Below, piece by piece: positions 9,156-16,900 of a stretch of 64,000 nucleotides of DNA. The notes beneath the pieces were generated by a model, which ran no database searches, had not been told where the DNA came from, and saw only the letters and a list, made by a program, of their open reading frames with translations. How positions within the stretch are numbered: position 1 is the first letter of the stretch; the number at the start of each line of letters is the position of its first letter. Source of the stretch: Candidatus Rhodoferax mariagerensis (GTDB taxonomy: Bacteria; Pseudomonadota; Gammaproteobacteria; Burkholderiales; Burkholderiaceae_C); NCBI GenBank assembly GCA_016719055.1, contig JADKAW010000025.1:20947-84946 (forward strand), in the 5' to 3' direction. Made by a program: the position numbers and the translations under genes.

Positions 9156-9605
9156 ATGCCTTATTCATCCCCGACCGAACCCCAACACCAAGCCCTGCTG
9201 CAAGCGGCCCGCAGCGCGCAGCGAGCCGCCTACGCACCGTATTCCCATTACCAGGTGGGTGCCGCCGTGCTGGACGAGCGGGGCCGCGTACATGCCGGCT
9301 GCAATGTCGAGAACGCTGCCTATCCCGAAGGCCTGTGTGCTGAAGCCGCCGCGCTGGCTGCCATGGTGCTGGCGGGCAGCACCCGGGCGCAGGCGGTGCT
9401 GGTAGTCGGCAACGGTGGTAAAAACAATAGCGCCTGGACCACTCCCTGCGGGGGCTGCAGGCAAAAATTGCGTGAATTTGGCGGGCCAGACCTACCCATA
9501 CTGACCGCCAACCCAGACCACATCGGGCCGCTCTACACGCTGGCCCAACTGCTACCCGAGAGTTTTGGGCCAGATCACCTTGGCACGCTGGAGATCCGAC
9601 CATGA
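9156..9605 (+). CDS. cdd: Cytidine deaminase
   Basis: A 149-residue zinc enzyme deaminating cytidine and deoxycytidine to uridine forms. It has the zinc and catalytic motifs CNVENAAYPEGLCAEAAAL and PCGGCRQKLREF. The first zinc ligand is Cys in CAE, as in the short tetrameric class, with Glu as proton shuttle. The N-terminus APYSHYQVGAAVL is typical. Start ATG 9156 fits the family length; the frame is open further upstream but without resemblance. The ribosome site is weak. It overlaps the next gene by ATGA, so the two nucleoside salvage enzymes are probably co-translated. Confidence 0.95.
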   Translation: MPYSSPTEPQHQALLQAARSAQRAAYAPYSHYQVGAAVLDERGRVHAGCNVENAAYPEGLCAEAAALAAMVLAGSTRAQAVLVVGNGGKNNSAWTTPCGGCRQKLREFGGPDLPILTANPDHIGPLYTLAQLLPESFGPDHLGTLEIRP

Positions 9606-10396
9606 ATGCCCTCTCCACCATCCAACAGCGCGCACCCCACCTGACACCCCGCATCGCCGTGGTCCTGGGCTCGGGCTGGGGCGGGCTGACTGACCACATG
9701 CCCGCTGCGGTGCAGATTCCCTATACCGAGCTTGACGGTTTTCCGCAGCCCACTGTGGCCGGTCACAGCGCCACCTTGTGGCTGGGGCACATCGGGGCGC
9801 AACCGGTAGCAGTGATGAGCGGGCGCAAACACGGTTATGAAACTGGCGCGGTAGATGGCATGGCCCTGCCACTAAAAGTCATGCAACAACTGGGCTGCCA
9901 CACGCTGGTGCAAACCAATGCCGCCGGCAGCGTGCGCCCGGACATGCCACCACAAAGCCTGATGCTGATCAGCGACCACCTGAACCTGCCGCAACGCTCA
10001 CCGCTGGTGGGGCTTACTGACAGTGAACGTTTTGTGAACATGGTCGACGCTTACGATCCAGCATTAAAAAGCCTTGCAGCCCAGACAGCACTTGCACAAA
10101 GCGCTATTCTTTTTGAAGGCGTTTATGCCTGGTTTCTGGGGCCGCAGTTTGAGACCCCGGCTGAAATCCGCATGGCCCAGCGCCTGGGCGCTGACGCAGT
10201 GGGCATGAGCACCGTGCCTGAAACCATTCTGGCACGCCATTTGGGCCTGCGGGTGCTGGCGCTGTCGTTCATCACCAACTTTGGTGCCGGCATGTCCGCT
10301 GAAAACCTGAGCCATGCCCACACGCTGCAGCAGGCGCAGGAAGGCAATGCAAAGGCCAGCGCCCTGCTGGCCGACATCATTACGCAGTTGCCCTGA
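9602..10396 (+). CDS. Purine nucleoside phosphorylase, trimeric class
   Basis: A 264-residue enzyme cleaving purine nucleosides with phosphate to base and ribose 1-phosphate. Conserved segments: VVLGSGWGGL (phosphate loop), SGRKHGYETG, LVQTNAAGSV, and FLGPQFETPAEIRMAQRLGADAVGMSTVPE (base and ribose site). It overlaps cytidine deaminase by four bases (ATGA). One odd point: 10061-10117 matches the dispersed repeat of this window, in minus orientation, within the coding frame and without breaking it. The local protein there (AAQTALAQSAILFEG) lies just before the conserved YAWFLGPQFE. Confidence in function is high. Confidence 0.94.
   Translation: MNALSTIQQRAPHLTPRIAVVLGSGWGGLTDHMPAAVQIPYTELDGFPQPTVAGHSATLWLGHIGAQPVAVMSGRKHGYETGAVDGMALPLKVMQQLGCHTLVQTNAAGSVRPDMPPQSLMLISDHLNLPQRSPLVGLTDSERFVNMVDAYDPALKSLAAQTALAQSAILFEGVYAWFLGPQFETPAEIRMAQRLGADAVGMSTVPETILARHLGLRVLALSFITNFGAGMSAENLSHAHTLQQAQEGNAKASALLADIITQLP
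10061..10117 (-). repeat. Dispersed repeat copy inside nucleoside phosphorylase gene
   Basis: Read on the minus strand this has AATAGCGCTTTGTGCAAG, then GTCTGGGCTGCAAGGC, matching the repeat core (TAGCTGC-TTGCGC...GGGGCTAGAGGC) with several mismatches. It lies in frame inside the gene. Less exact than intergenic copies, so possibly a chance match. Confidence 0.45.
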
Positions 10397-10414
10397 TCAC
10401 AACGCAGGGTTGGT

Positions 10415-12619
10415 TCAAGGGCGCCCCAGGTAAACATACAAGGTGCGGTGCCCGCCCGGCGCCATGCCCAGTGCCAAAAACGCTGGGCCGAATGCGGTCG
10501 ACGCCCCCAAAAACATCGCTGAGCCGGTGCGCTGCAGGCTGGCCTGGGCACTACCCACCGGGTCATGAATTCGGGCCACTTCCAGTGACAGGCCGGCAAA
10601 CAAGCCGTTTCCAAACGGCTGTGGCAAGGGCAACAAACGTTGGTAATAGGCCACCGCGCCCTGCCACACCTCACGCCCCAGAAACTGCCCTGGCTGGTAA
10701 CCTGACAGGTTGAACAGACCACCCACACCGACCACGTCGGCCAAACTGTCAGTGCCCGCGTTGATACGGATCCAGCGTGTCGACAGTCGTAGCGTATGGT
10801 CGCCTCGGGATAGCGCAGTCACCCCATCCACCCCCCAGCGTTGGTAAGACGACCCGCCTGATGATGGCGCATGCGCAGCAAAAGCTTCGGCACTGAATGC
10901 ACTGCCGCTGCGCGGAAAATCCGGGTCATCGAGTTGGTCATACAGGCCCCGCAAACGCCAGCCCTCCAGCCGTGTCTGGCTCGGTGCCACCTGCGTCAGC
11001 CCCACATTGGGTGCAATTGTCAAATCGGATTGCACCCAGGCCAGGCGCACATCACCCAAACGTCCCTGCAAGCCCACCCCCAATTCGAAGTCCGTGCGGC
11101 GCAACGAAAACTGACCCACCGCCTGATCACCCAGGTAAACGGTGCGTGGCTCTTGTGAAGCCTGCAGCCGTGGCTGAACATAGGCCACACTGCCCACCCC
11201 TAGGGGCTGAAACCATTCCGTGCTGATGCTGCGCGCCTGCCCCAGGCGCGCCACACTCAGCCACTCCGCACCCCAGGCGTTCATCCAGCGCTTGCTCAAA
11301 GCCGCTTGCAGGACAAAATCACTATGCCCGGTCGAGTCGGTGATACCCGAGAAACCCAATTGCAGATAGTTGGGGCCAACACTGCTTTCCTGCGGGTCAA
11401 TCTTCAGCTGGTAGCCGCTGGCCGCCGCACGCAGGGCATAACCGATCAGTGAAAAATCGCCGCTGCCGGTCCACTGGCGAATCTTGCGGTGCAAGCTAGG
11501 CGTGTCCACCTCAGCCGGGCTAGCATTTGATGCACTGTTTGGCAAGGCAAAATAAGCGGGATCCACGTAGCTCGTCTCACCCACCGTCAGGCTAGCCACC
11601 AAAGGCGCGCTGGGTCGCTTGGCCATCCGCGCCGCCTGCCATTGCGCGTAGTCGGTTTCGCTCAACGCCAGGGCCTGCAAAGCCGTCGAGGCCTTCAGGG
11701 CGGCGGCCTCTCCGGCAGGAATACCTTTGATGCCACCGGCAAAGTTCAACGGACTGATGTCTGACAACTCAGGCGTGATCAGCACGTCTCGCGGCGACAA
11801 AGCGGCCATCGACGCGCGGATGTTCTGTTCCATCTGGATGCTGATCACCTGCAAAGCCACACTGAATAGACTGGAAATCTCATCGGATTTGAGCAAGGGG
11901 GTGCCCACATTGACCGCGATCACGGTGTCGGCACACAACGCGCGCACTGACTCCACAGGCAAATTTTGTGTCAGGCCGCCGTCCACCAACTGCGCAGCAC
12001 CGCGGCGCACCGGCGCAAAGGCACCGGGCACGGCCATGCTGGCTCGGACCGTATCGACCAGGCTGCCGCTTGTGGCCAGCACGCGTGCTCCCGTGACCAG
12101 GTCGGTTGTCACCGCCCGAAACGGAATCGGCAATTGGTCAAACGACGTCCAGTCGCTGGAGCTACCCAAAAACTCGTGCAAAAACAGTGAAATCTTCTGA
12201 CCGGCCAACACCCCAGGGCCGGCTTTAAGACCCTGGGCATCGACACCAAAAGTCACCCCAAGGGGTTCGGCACCGGCACGCGACTTGCGCCGCAGCGGCA
12301 CCTCGGTGCGCGAGGGTTTGTCGTCAAACATATCGGCTTCCCAGTCGGCCTGTTGCAGGCGCGACTCGATCTGCTGGGGCGACCAACCCAGTGCATAAGC
12401 CGCGCCTACCGCAGCACCCGCACTGGTGCCCACCACACAATCTACCGGCACCCGCAGCTCTTCGAGCACTTTGAGTACGCCGACATGCGAGAAGCCCCGA
12501 GCTCCGCCGCCCGACAGTGCCAGCCCAATCTGTGGCCGAGGCCCCGCCAGCACACTGCCACAAAGCGCGCCACACAACAAACCGGCCAGGATGTACCGAA
12601 TCTCCTTAAACGCCATCAT
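10415..12619 (-). CDS. Patatin-like phospholipase with outer-membrane beta-barrel (type Vd-like)
   Basis: A 734-residue exported protein. A signal peptide (hydrophobic stretch ending SVLA) precedes a patatin domain at about 30-230: oxyanion loop ALSGGGARGFSH, nucleophile elbow GTSAG and catalytic Asp in DGGLTQNLP. A linker/POTRA-like region follows, then a C-terminal beta-strand-rich domain of about 330 residues like the BamA/Omp85 barrel. This order is that of PlpD-type 'type Vd' autotransporters, where the lipase is carried through its own barrel. Expected activity is phospholipase A / lipid acyl hydrolysis. Two adjacent ATGs (12617-12619, 12614-12616) are possible starts. It converges with the phosphorylase gene. 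Confidence 0.88.
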   Translation of the reverse strand: MMAFKEIRYILAGLLCGALCGSVLAGPRPQIGLALSGGGARGFSHVGVLKVLEELRVPVDCVVGTSAGAAVGAAYALGWSPQQIESRLQQADWEADMFDDKPSRTEVPLRRKSRAGAEPLGVTFGVDAQGLKAGPGVLAGQKISLFLHEFLGSSSDWTSFDQLPIPFRAVTTDLVTGARVLATSGSLVDTVRASMAVPGAFAPVRRGAAQLVDGGLTQNLPVESVRALCADTVIAVNVGTPLLKSDEISSLFSVALQVISIQMEQNIRASMAALSPRDVLITPELSDISPLNFAGGIKGIPAGEAAALKASTALQALALSETDYAQWQAARMAKRPSAPLVASLTVGETSYVDPAYFALPNSASNASPAEVDTPSLHRKIRQWTGSGDFSLIGYALRAAASGYQLKIDPQESSVGPNYLQLGFSGITDSTGHSDFVLQAALSKRWMNAWGAEWLSVARLGQARSISTEWFQPLGVGSVAYVQPRLQASQEPRTVYLGDQAVGQFSLRRTDFELGVGLQGRLGDVRLAWVQSDLTIAPNVGLTQVAPSQTRLEGWRLRGLYDQLDDPDFPRSGSAFSAEAFAAHAPSSGGSSYQRWGVDGVTALSRGDHTLRLSTRWIRINAGTDSLADVVGVGGLFNLSGYQPGQFLGREVWQGAVAYYQRLLPLPQPFGNGLFAGLSLEVARIHDPVGSAQASLQRTGSAMFLGASTAFGPAFLALGMAPGGHRTLYVYLGRP

Positions 12620-12644
12620 CGAAGCCTTGCGGCACAGCCGGGTG

Positions 12645-12860
12645 TCAATACGGGCGTTTTAGCAAGATGTTGCGCACTGTCTCATACTCACTGTTGGTCA
12701 ATGCGCCTTCATTGAGCGCTTTTTGCAAGTCAGTGAGCTCCTGCCCCTTGGAGATGCTGGTGGACTCGTGTACCGTGACATTGCTGCGGCTACTGCTAAA
12801 ACAACCGCTGGCCGTCAACACCAAAAGACACAAAGCCAGGCTGCCAAAGATTTTTTTCAT
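12645..12860 (-). CDS. Small lipoprotein with SHOCT domain (1)
   Basis: A 71-residue lipoprotein. Signal peptide MKKIFGSLALCLLVLT ends in lipobox ASGC, so the mature protein begins at Cys. The C-terminal half, ELTDLQKALNEGALTNSEYE, is the SHOCT motif (short helical oligomerisation domain: leucine-rich helix, 'GALT/ITxxEY', second helix). Start ATG 12858-12860 has GGAG 8 bases upstream. It is the second of two tandem paralogues, 11 bases after the first. The function of such small SHOCT lipoproteins is unknown. Confidence 0.8.
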   Translation of the reverse strand: MKKIFGSLALCLLVLTASGCFSSSRSNVTVHESTSISKGQELTDLQKALNEGALTNSEYETVRNILLKRPY

Positions 12861-12871
12861 GCTTGTCTCCT

Positions 12872-13069
12872 TCACTTGACGTTGTCGATCAGCTTGCTGC
12901 GTTGCTGGTCGTACTCAGATTTGCTGAGCGCTCCATTGGTGTGGGCCTTTTTCAGGTCAATCAATTGTTGACCGACGGTCAGTTCAAGTGGCGCGCGAAC
13001 GACTTCGTTCGAACTGCAGGCAAGCAATGCGCACAGCAGGCTTAAGGCAGACACAGTTTTCAATAACAT
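12872..13069 (-). CDS. Small lipoprotein with SHOCT domain (2)
   Basis: A 65-residue paralogue of the next gene: signal MLLKTVSALSLLC, lipobox ALLAC, and SHOCT segment QLIDLKKAHTNGALSKSEYD. Start ATG 13067-13069 has GGAG with about 9-base spacing. The two likely arose by tandem duplication and are co-transcribed. A perfect 25-bp palindrome lies 85 bases upstream of this start, suggesting repression or activation by the neighbouring HTH regulator. Confidence 0.78.
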   Translation of the reverse strand: MLLKTVSALSLLCALLACSSNEVVRAPLELTVGQQLIDLKKAHTNGALSKSEYDQQRSKLIDNVK

Positions 13070-13153
13070 GAATAACACTCCGGTAAAGACTAGGATTAGA
13101 AAACAAGACGGGGCCAATAAACCCCGAAGTTCGCTGCTGCATACTTTGGCTAT

Positions 13154-13178
13154 GGCTCAAATTGGCCCAATTTGAGCC
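13154..13178. promoter_or_regulatory. Perfect 25-bp palindrome, candidate operator
   Basis: Arms GGCTCAAATTGG (13154-13165) and CCAATTTGAGCC (13167-13178) around a single C. With a one-base centre it cannot form a good RNA hairpin, so a dimeric protein site is more likely. It sits between the HTH regulator's stop (13194) and the SHOCT lipoprotein start (13069). Confidence 0.6.
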
Positions 13179-13193
13179 GCAATATCGTTGTAA

Positions 13194-13766
13194 TCAGGCA
13201 TTCTTGAGGGCGGCGCTGTCTGCAGCACTTGTGGTTGATGGCACACCTGCTCGACCATCAACATCCCGCAAGTCGACCGTGATCTTATCAGCCACCACCA
13301 ACAAACGCATCACACTCTCGCGGGTGAATTCTCGCAATTCCGGCTCAACCTGATCGATGCTGGTGACCCTACCTTGATTGACTTTGCTGATGTGTTTCTT
13401 TTCAGCCAATTGGGCCAACTTGCGCCGGGTGGTTTCACGTGGAATGCCGGTGATCTGAGCGATGTCGCGCAAAAGGATTGGTCTGATCATGTGATCGTTT
13501 TCGCCAAACCGGCCCCGCTCATCCAGAACTGCACTAGGCATCACACCAGGTGGCATCAGATGGGCCACGCCCTGGTGCGCCAATACACCCCAGATCACCA
13601 AGGCTTCAAAATCGTTGTCGGTCAACATGCGGCCAGCACGCAGCAGGTGATCAATCAGAAAACGGTTGGTGACATAGGCCACGATGCTGAAGGCACCGTT
13701 GTAGGCGTTGACAAAATTTTTAAGCTTGCGCAGTTCCGGCACCCGCAGGGCAATGGTGGTAGACAT
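13194..13766 (-). CDS. Winged-helix transcriptional regulator
   Basis: A 190-residue protein. Residues about 90-140 hold a winged helix-turn-helix: ILLRDIAQITGIPRETTRRK (second helix recognises DNA) then LAEKKHISKVNQGRV (wing). This is like the Crp/MarR-type DNA-binding end. The N-terminal ~85 residues are helical with no recognised sensor. Start ATG 13764-13766 has no clear ribosome site, and the frame stays open upstream, so a longer form is possible. The gene reads into the palindrome and SHOCT lipoproteins, which are its likely targets. Confidence 0.7.
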   Translation of the reverse strand: MSTTIALRVPELRKLKNFVNAYNGAFSIVAYVTNRFLIDHLLRAGRMLTDNDFEALVIWGVLAHQGVAHLMPPGVMPSAVLDERGRFGENDHMIRPILLRDIAQITGIPRETTRRKLAQLAEKKHISKVNQGRVTSIDQVEPELREFTRESVMRLLVVADKITVDLRDVDGRAGVPSTTSAADSAALKNA

Positions 13767-13902
13767 CAATGTTAAAACGAGTGTGGAAGACAGCCATGCG
13801 GAGCACCAGCGTGAGCGCTCGCTGCGCAAGCAATGGCGTGACATGGCGCAACAGATGCCAGCAAAGCGCAAAAAGCAAGACGCACGTTAAGGCCGTGCCA
13901 AG

Positions 13903-14559
13903 CTACCAGCTCACGCTACGCTGAGCCGCCTGTAGCTTGGCTTCGCCCCAGGGTACCAGCCCGGCGGGCGACGCTGCCACTCCCTTGACGGTGGTACCGT
14001 CACCGACGCGGGCAAGCTCGATGGTGCCATGGGAGTTTTTCACATAAACGCCTTTACCCTCAAGCATCACCACGTCAAGCGTATCGCTGCCTGCGCCCAG
14101 CAAATCAAACCCAGCCCACAGCTCGGTGCCACGCACGCCAATACTGGCCACAGGTGTACGCACCTGCCACGAGGCCGGTGATTGACCGCTGACCAATTTG
14201 CCGGTTATGGCCCGCAACACACCCTTGAGCAGCGAAAAATTGCTGTCGGCCGCCTGCGCGGAGCTGCCAGCCACTTGCTCGATCACAAACTCGGTGCGCT
14301 CGCCCAGTGTCAACACGCTGCCGTCGGTCATCCGCGCCTCCAGGCGGGCATCGGCACCGGTGCTCACGCGCTGACCAAGGTACAGGGCATTGCCCACCAC
14401 CAATGGTTGCGTCTTGGTCTCTACCAGCGTCTGAACCTCGCCCCGCAGGCGCGTGACATAGCCCGCCAGCGTCGTCTGGGCCTGTGCCAGCGGGCTGGCA
14501 AGTCCCAGCAGCATGGCGGCCAGCACGGTCAACAGGGTGTGAATCGGTTTCATGGTCAT
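13903..14559 (-). CDS. Periplasmic FecR-domain protein
   Basis: A 218-residue protein with signal peptide (MKPIHTLLTVLAAMLLGLAS, cleavage near AQA) and a FecR-type beta domain: VGNALYLGQRVSTGADARLE, DGSVLTLGERTEF and RTPVASIGVRGTELW are the classic pattern of this domain. FecR domains were first seen in iron-signalling proteins but are widespread in exported proteins. No sigma factor or TonB receptor is adjacent, so an iron role is not supported. Alternative start at ATG 14551-14553. Confidence 0.82.
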   Translation of the reverse strand: MTMKPIHTLLTVLAAMLLGLASPLAQAQTTLAGYVTRLRGEVQTLVETKTQPLVVGNALYLGQRVSTGADARLEARMTDGSVLTLGERTEFVIEQVAGSSAQAADSNFSLLKGVLRAITGKLVSGQSPASWQVRTPVASIGVRGTELWAGFDLLGAGSDTLDVVMLEGKGVYVKNSHGTIELARVGDGTTVKGVAASPAGLVPWGEAKLQAAQRSVSW

Positions 14560-15158
14560 CGCTTTCGGGGTTACTTTTCAGAGAGCTTGCAGACACCGTC
14601 AAAGTCGGTGACCAATGGGTCACCCAACAAGGCGGCAATGCGCTTCAGACGCAGCAAATGTAAGGTTTTTTGCGGCAGTGGTTGGCAAACCCGCATGAAC
14701 ACCGTCCTGAAAGCCTATTGCCGCGCCGTAACGCAACAAAATGCAAACCAGGTGGGCACTGCGAATCAATCGGGCTAGCTTTCATGACCACGATAGTCAC
14801 CTCGAATAATGAAAACGTCTTCACTCAAAAACAATAGCTACTCACGCAATATACATGAGGGGTAGAAGCCTGTTTAACCCAGAGGATGGTTTGGACGCAC
14901 TCGACAGCGCCGCCGGAGCAGCCCCTCGCCCCAAATCTAGCACCTAAATCAGGCGTGTTTCAGGTGCCGCAACAAAAGCGAACTCCCGCCTGTCCCGCAC
15001 TCTGTGCGGTCACGCACTTAGTCATATGCTGAAAGTGCACGGGATGTCATGGGGGGCCAACGCCTTGGAAATCGGTGGACGCAACAAAGTGCAGATGGAA
15101 CGAATACCTGCAGGCATGCCCATTTTGGGCGCGCATTGCGTTTAAACCGTGCCTTGCG
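14560..15158. other. 600-bp intergenic region with one dispersed repeat copy
   Basis: No convincing gene. A dispersed repeat copy lies at about 14826-14875 in plus orientation (CAATAGCTACTCACGCAA ... GGGGTAGAAGCC). The remainder has no tRNA, terminator or coding signal I can support. Confidence 0.5.
14826..14875 (+). repeat. Dispersed repeat copy (R1)
   Basis: Matches the family core as CAATAGCTACTCACGCAA, nine bases, then GAGGGGTAGAAGCC. Confidence 0.7.
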
Positions 15159-16586
15159 CTACCGCATGTCACTCAGTGGTTTTTTCGCGGGCAATATCGA
15201 CGCGACTTGGCGGTCTTCAATCCCTCGCGCCAGTTCTCGCGCAATACGAGCAATCTGTGCCCAGTCGCTGGCCACGATGTCCTGTGTATGGGCCAGGTTG
15301 TTGCGTAGTGACTGCAGTTCCTGCATGCCCTGCTTGGCAGCATTTCGGCTCTTAAAGGCAAACATGCGCGGAAAATCCGGGTCATTCAACAAAATTGTGC
15401 TTTTGTCACCGAGTTGCAAACAATCAATCAGTTGGCACTGCTGACCAAGCCGCCTGCGCTCATCCAGCAGTGCCAGCGCGGTACGCAATCGCCCGGGTGA
15501 CAGCATTGGCTTCCACTTTTCTTGCGGAAACAGCCGTTCGATGCGGCGCGTCAGCGTCATTTCAATCAGGGTCACAATGCCAAACAGCCACATGCGTACC
15601 ATCGGGTGCTGCATATCCTGGCGACAAATCAACCCACTGCGGGCGCCGAAGGCTTCCACCACGCAGACATCCTGGCGCGTCAGCACCTCGATGACGTCGG
15701 TCAGCGGCGCGCTGGCTTCCACCACCTGGCCGACCCGAAACGGCCGCCAGCGTGGCGGGTCGGGCAGATCGGCCAGGTCTTCGAGCAGCACCAACCCGAC
15801 ACTTTGGCCCTGATTCAGCAGCAATGCCACTGCCACGCCTTGCCGCGCCATTGCGCTTTTGATGTTTTGCTGCGACTGTGATGCGTCAAAGGCCAATGCC
15901 GCCGCTGCAATGTCGCTGGCGGTAAACACCTGAGCAAAGCGGCGCGTCACGCGCTGACCGTCCCGCGTCGGGTCGTCAGTGGCGGAACTGCTGACGTCGC
16001 TTGCCGAATCGCCCTCCTCCGCCGGGCTGCCAGGCTCAGCCAAAGCCACCCCAAGCCGAGTGGCTTCGCGGGTCCACAACGCCCAGGCGCGGCGGTAGAG
16101 CGACTCGTCACCCTCACCCAGAACATTCAGCAGCAGCGCCATTTCCTGCAGGTAGGTGCGACCAAAACGCGGGTCATGCCGGCAAATGTCGCGGCAGTTG
16201 TCCATCAGGTCGGCCAGTTTGATGGTTTTCGCCTCGGGGGTGGCATCCTTCAGGTGCAAACGGTCGATGGCACGGCGAACGGCGCGGTTCCCGTCGCCAG
16301 GTCGGCTGACATCGGTCAGGTCACTCACCAGCGCCGCCACCCGTTCACCAAACTCACGGCGTATGTCCCCAATCGTCAGCGAGGTGTCTTCCACCAGATC
16401 GTGCAGCCACGCAGCAGCCTGAACCTCGGGGTCGCTGGTGGCACTGCTGACCAGCGCTGCCACACCTTTCAGATGCACCTCGTAGGGCTGATTACTGTAT
16501 TTGCGGCGGTGGTCAATGCGCCGGTGCGCCTGGCTGGCAAACGCTCGGGCACGGGTCACAAGGTCTTGTGCGTCATCAGTTTTCAT
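15159..16586 (-). CDS. HD phosphohydrolase - CBS-like - HEPN-like three-part protein
   Basis: A 475-residue protein. Residues about 10-150 form an HD domain of the (p)ppGpp-hydrolase (SpoT/MESH1) kind: YEVHLKGVAALVSS, AAWLHDLVEDT, FGERVAALVSDLTD and KTIKLADLMDN. Residues about 215-350 look like a CBS-type pair (repeating beta-alpha units, with LLNQGQSVGLVLLEDLADLP and DVCVVEAFGARSGLICRQD). The C-terminal ~100 residues end with SLRNNLAHTQD, an R-x4-H motif typical of HEPN RNases. A nucleotide sensor joined to a possible HEPN RNase suggests stress, toxin or defence signalling. Domain calls are by eye; no activity is proven. The ATG at 16584-16586 is the start used. An FNR-like box lies 127 bp upstream, shared with the divergent efflux operon. 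Confidence 0.65.
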   Translation of the reverse strand: MKTDDAQDLVTRARAFASQAHRRIDHRRKYSNQPYEVHLKGVAALVSSATSDPEVQAAAWLHDLVEDTSLTIGDIRREFGERVAALVSDLTDVSRPGDGNRAVRRAIDRLHLKDATPEAKTIKLADLMDNCRDICRHDPRFGRTYLQEMALLLNVLGEGDESLYRRAWALWTREATRLGVALAEPGSPAEEGDSASDVSSSATDDPTRDGQRVTRRFAQVFTASDIAAAALAFDASQSQQNIKSAMARQGVAVALLLNQGQSVGLVLLEDLADLPDPPRWRPFRVGQVVEASAPLTDVIEVLTRQDVCVVEAFGARSGLICRQDMQHPMVRMWLFGIVTLIEMTLTRRIERLFPQEKWKPMLSPGRLRTALALLDERRRLGQQCQLIDCLQLGDKSTILLNDPDFPRMFAFKSRNAAKQGMQELQSLRNNLAHTQDIVASDWAQIARIARELARGIEDRQVASILPAKKPLSDMR

Positions 16587-16712
16587 AGATTTTGAGCATA
16601 TCAGTCAGGATTCTCGCGGCACGGCACAAAACCCACTCCGATCGATGTCGCAACACGTCAAATCGCCCAAAATGGGTCAAACGACCGCCACGTCAACCCG
16701 GCATCGGTATGC

Positions 16713-16726
16713 TTGATTCTCGTCAA
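16713..16726. promoter_or_regulatory. FNR/Anr-like binding site
   Basis: TTGAT-TCTC-GTCAA matches the FNR consensus TTGAT-N4-ATCAA at 9 of 10 positions. It lies between the divergent HD-CBS-HEPN gene and the RND efflux operon, so either could respond to low oxygen. Palindrome and spacing are direct; function is inferred. Confidence 0.5.
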
Positions 16727-16900
16727 GGGCAACTATCACGCCACATCCTGTTTGCCCAACCGATGTGCTAAAAACCATCTTTTGCCGCAATAGGATCCAT
16801 TCTCTGGTTGAGTAATGCGTTGTTTACCTGAGGCGCGCCGACTCTTGACCGACTGAACCTGTCGTGCCGACTGGCCCAAATCTCTATGAAGGAATTTACT

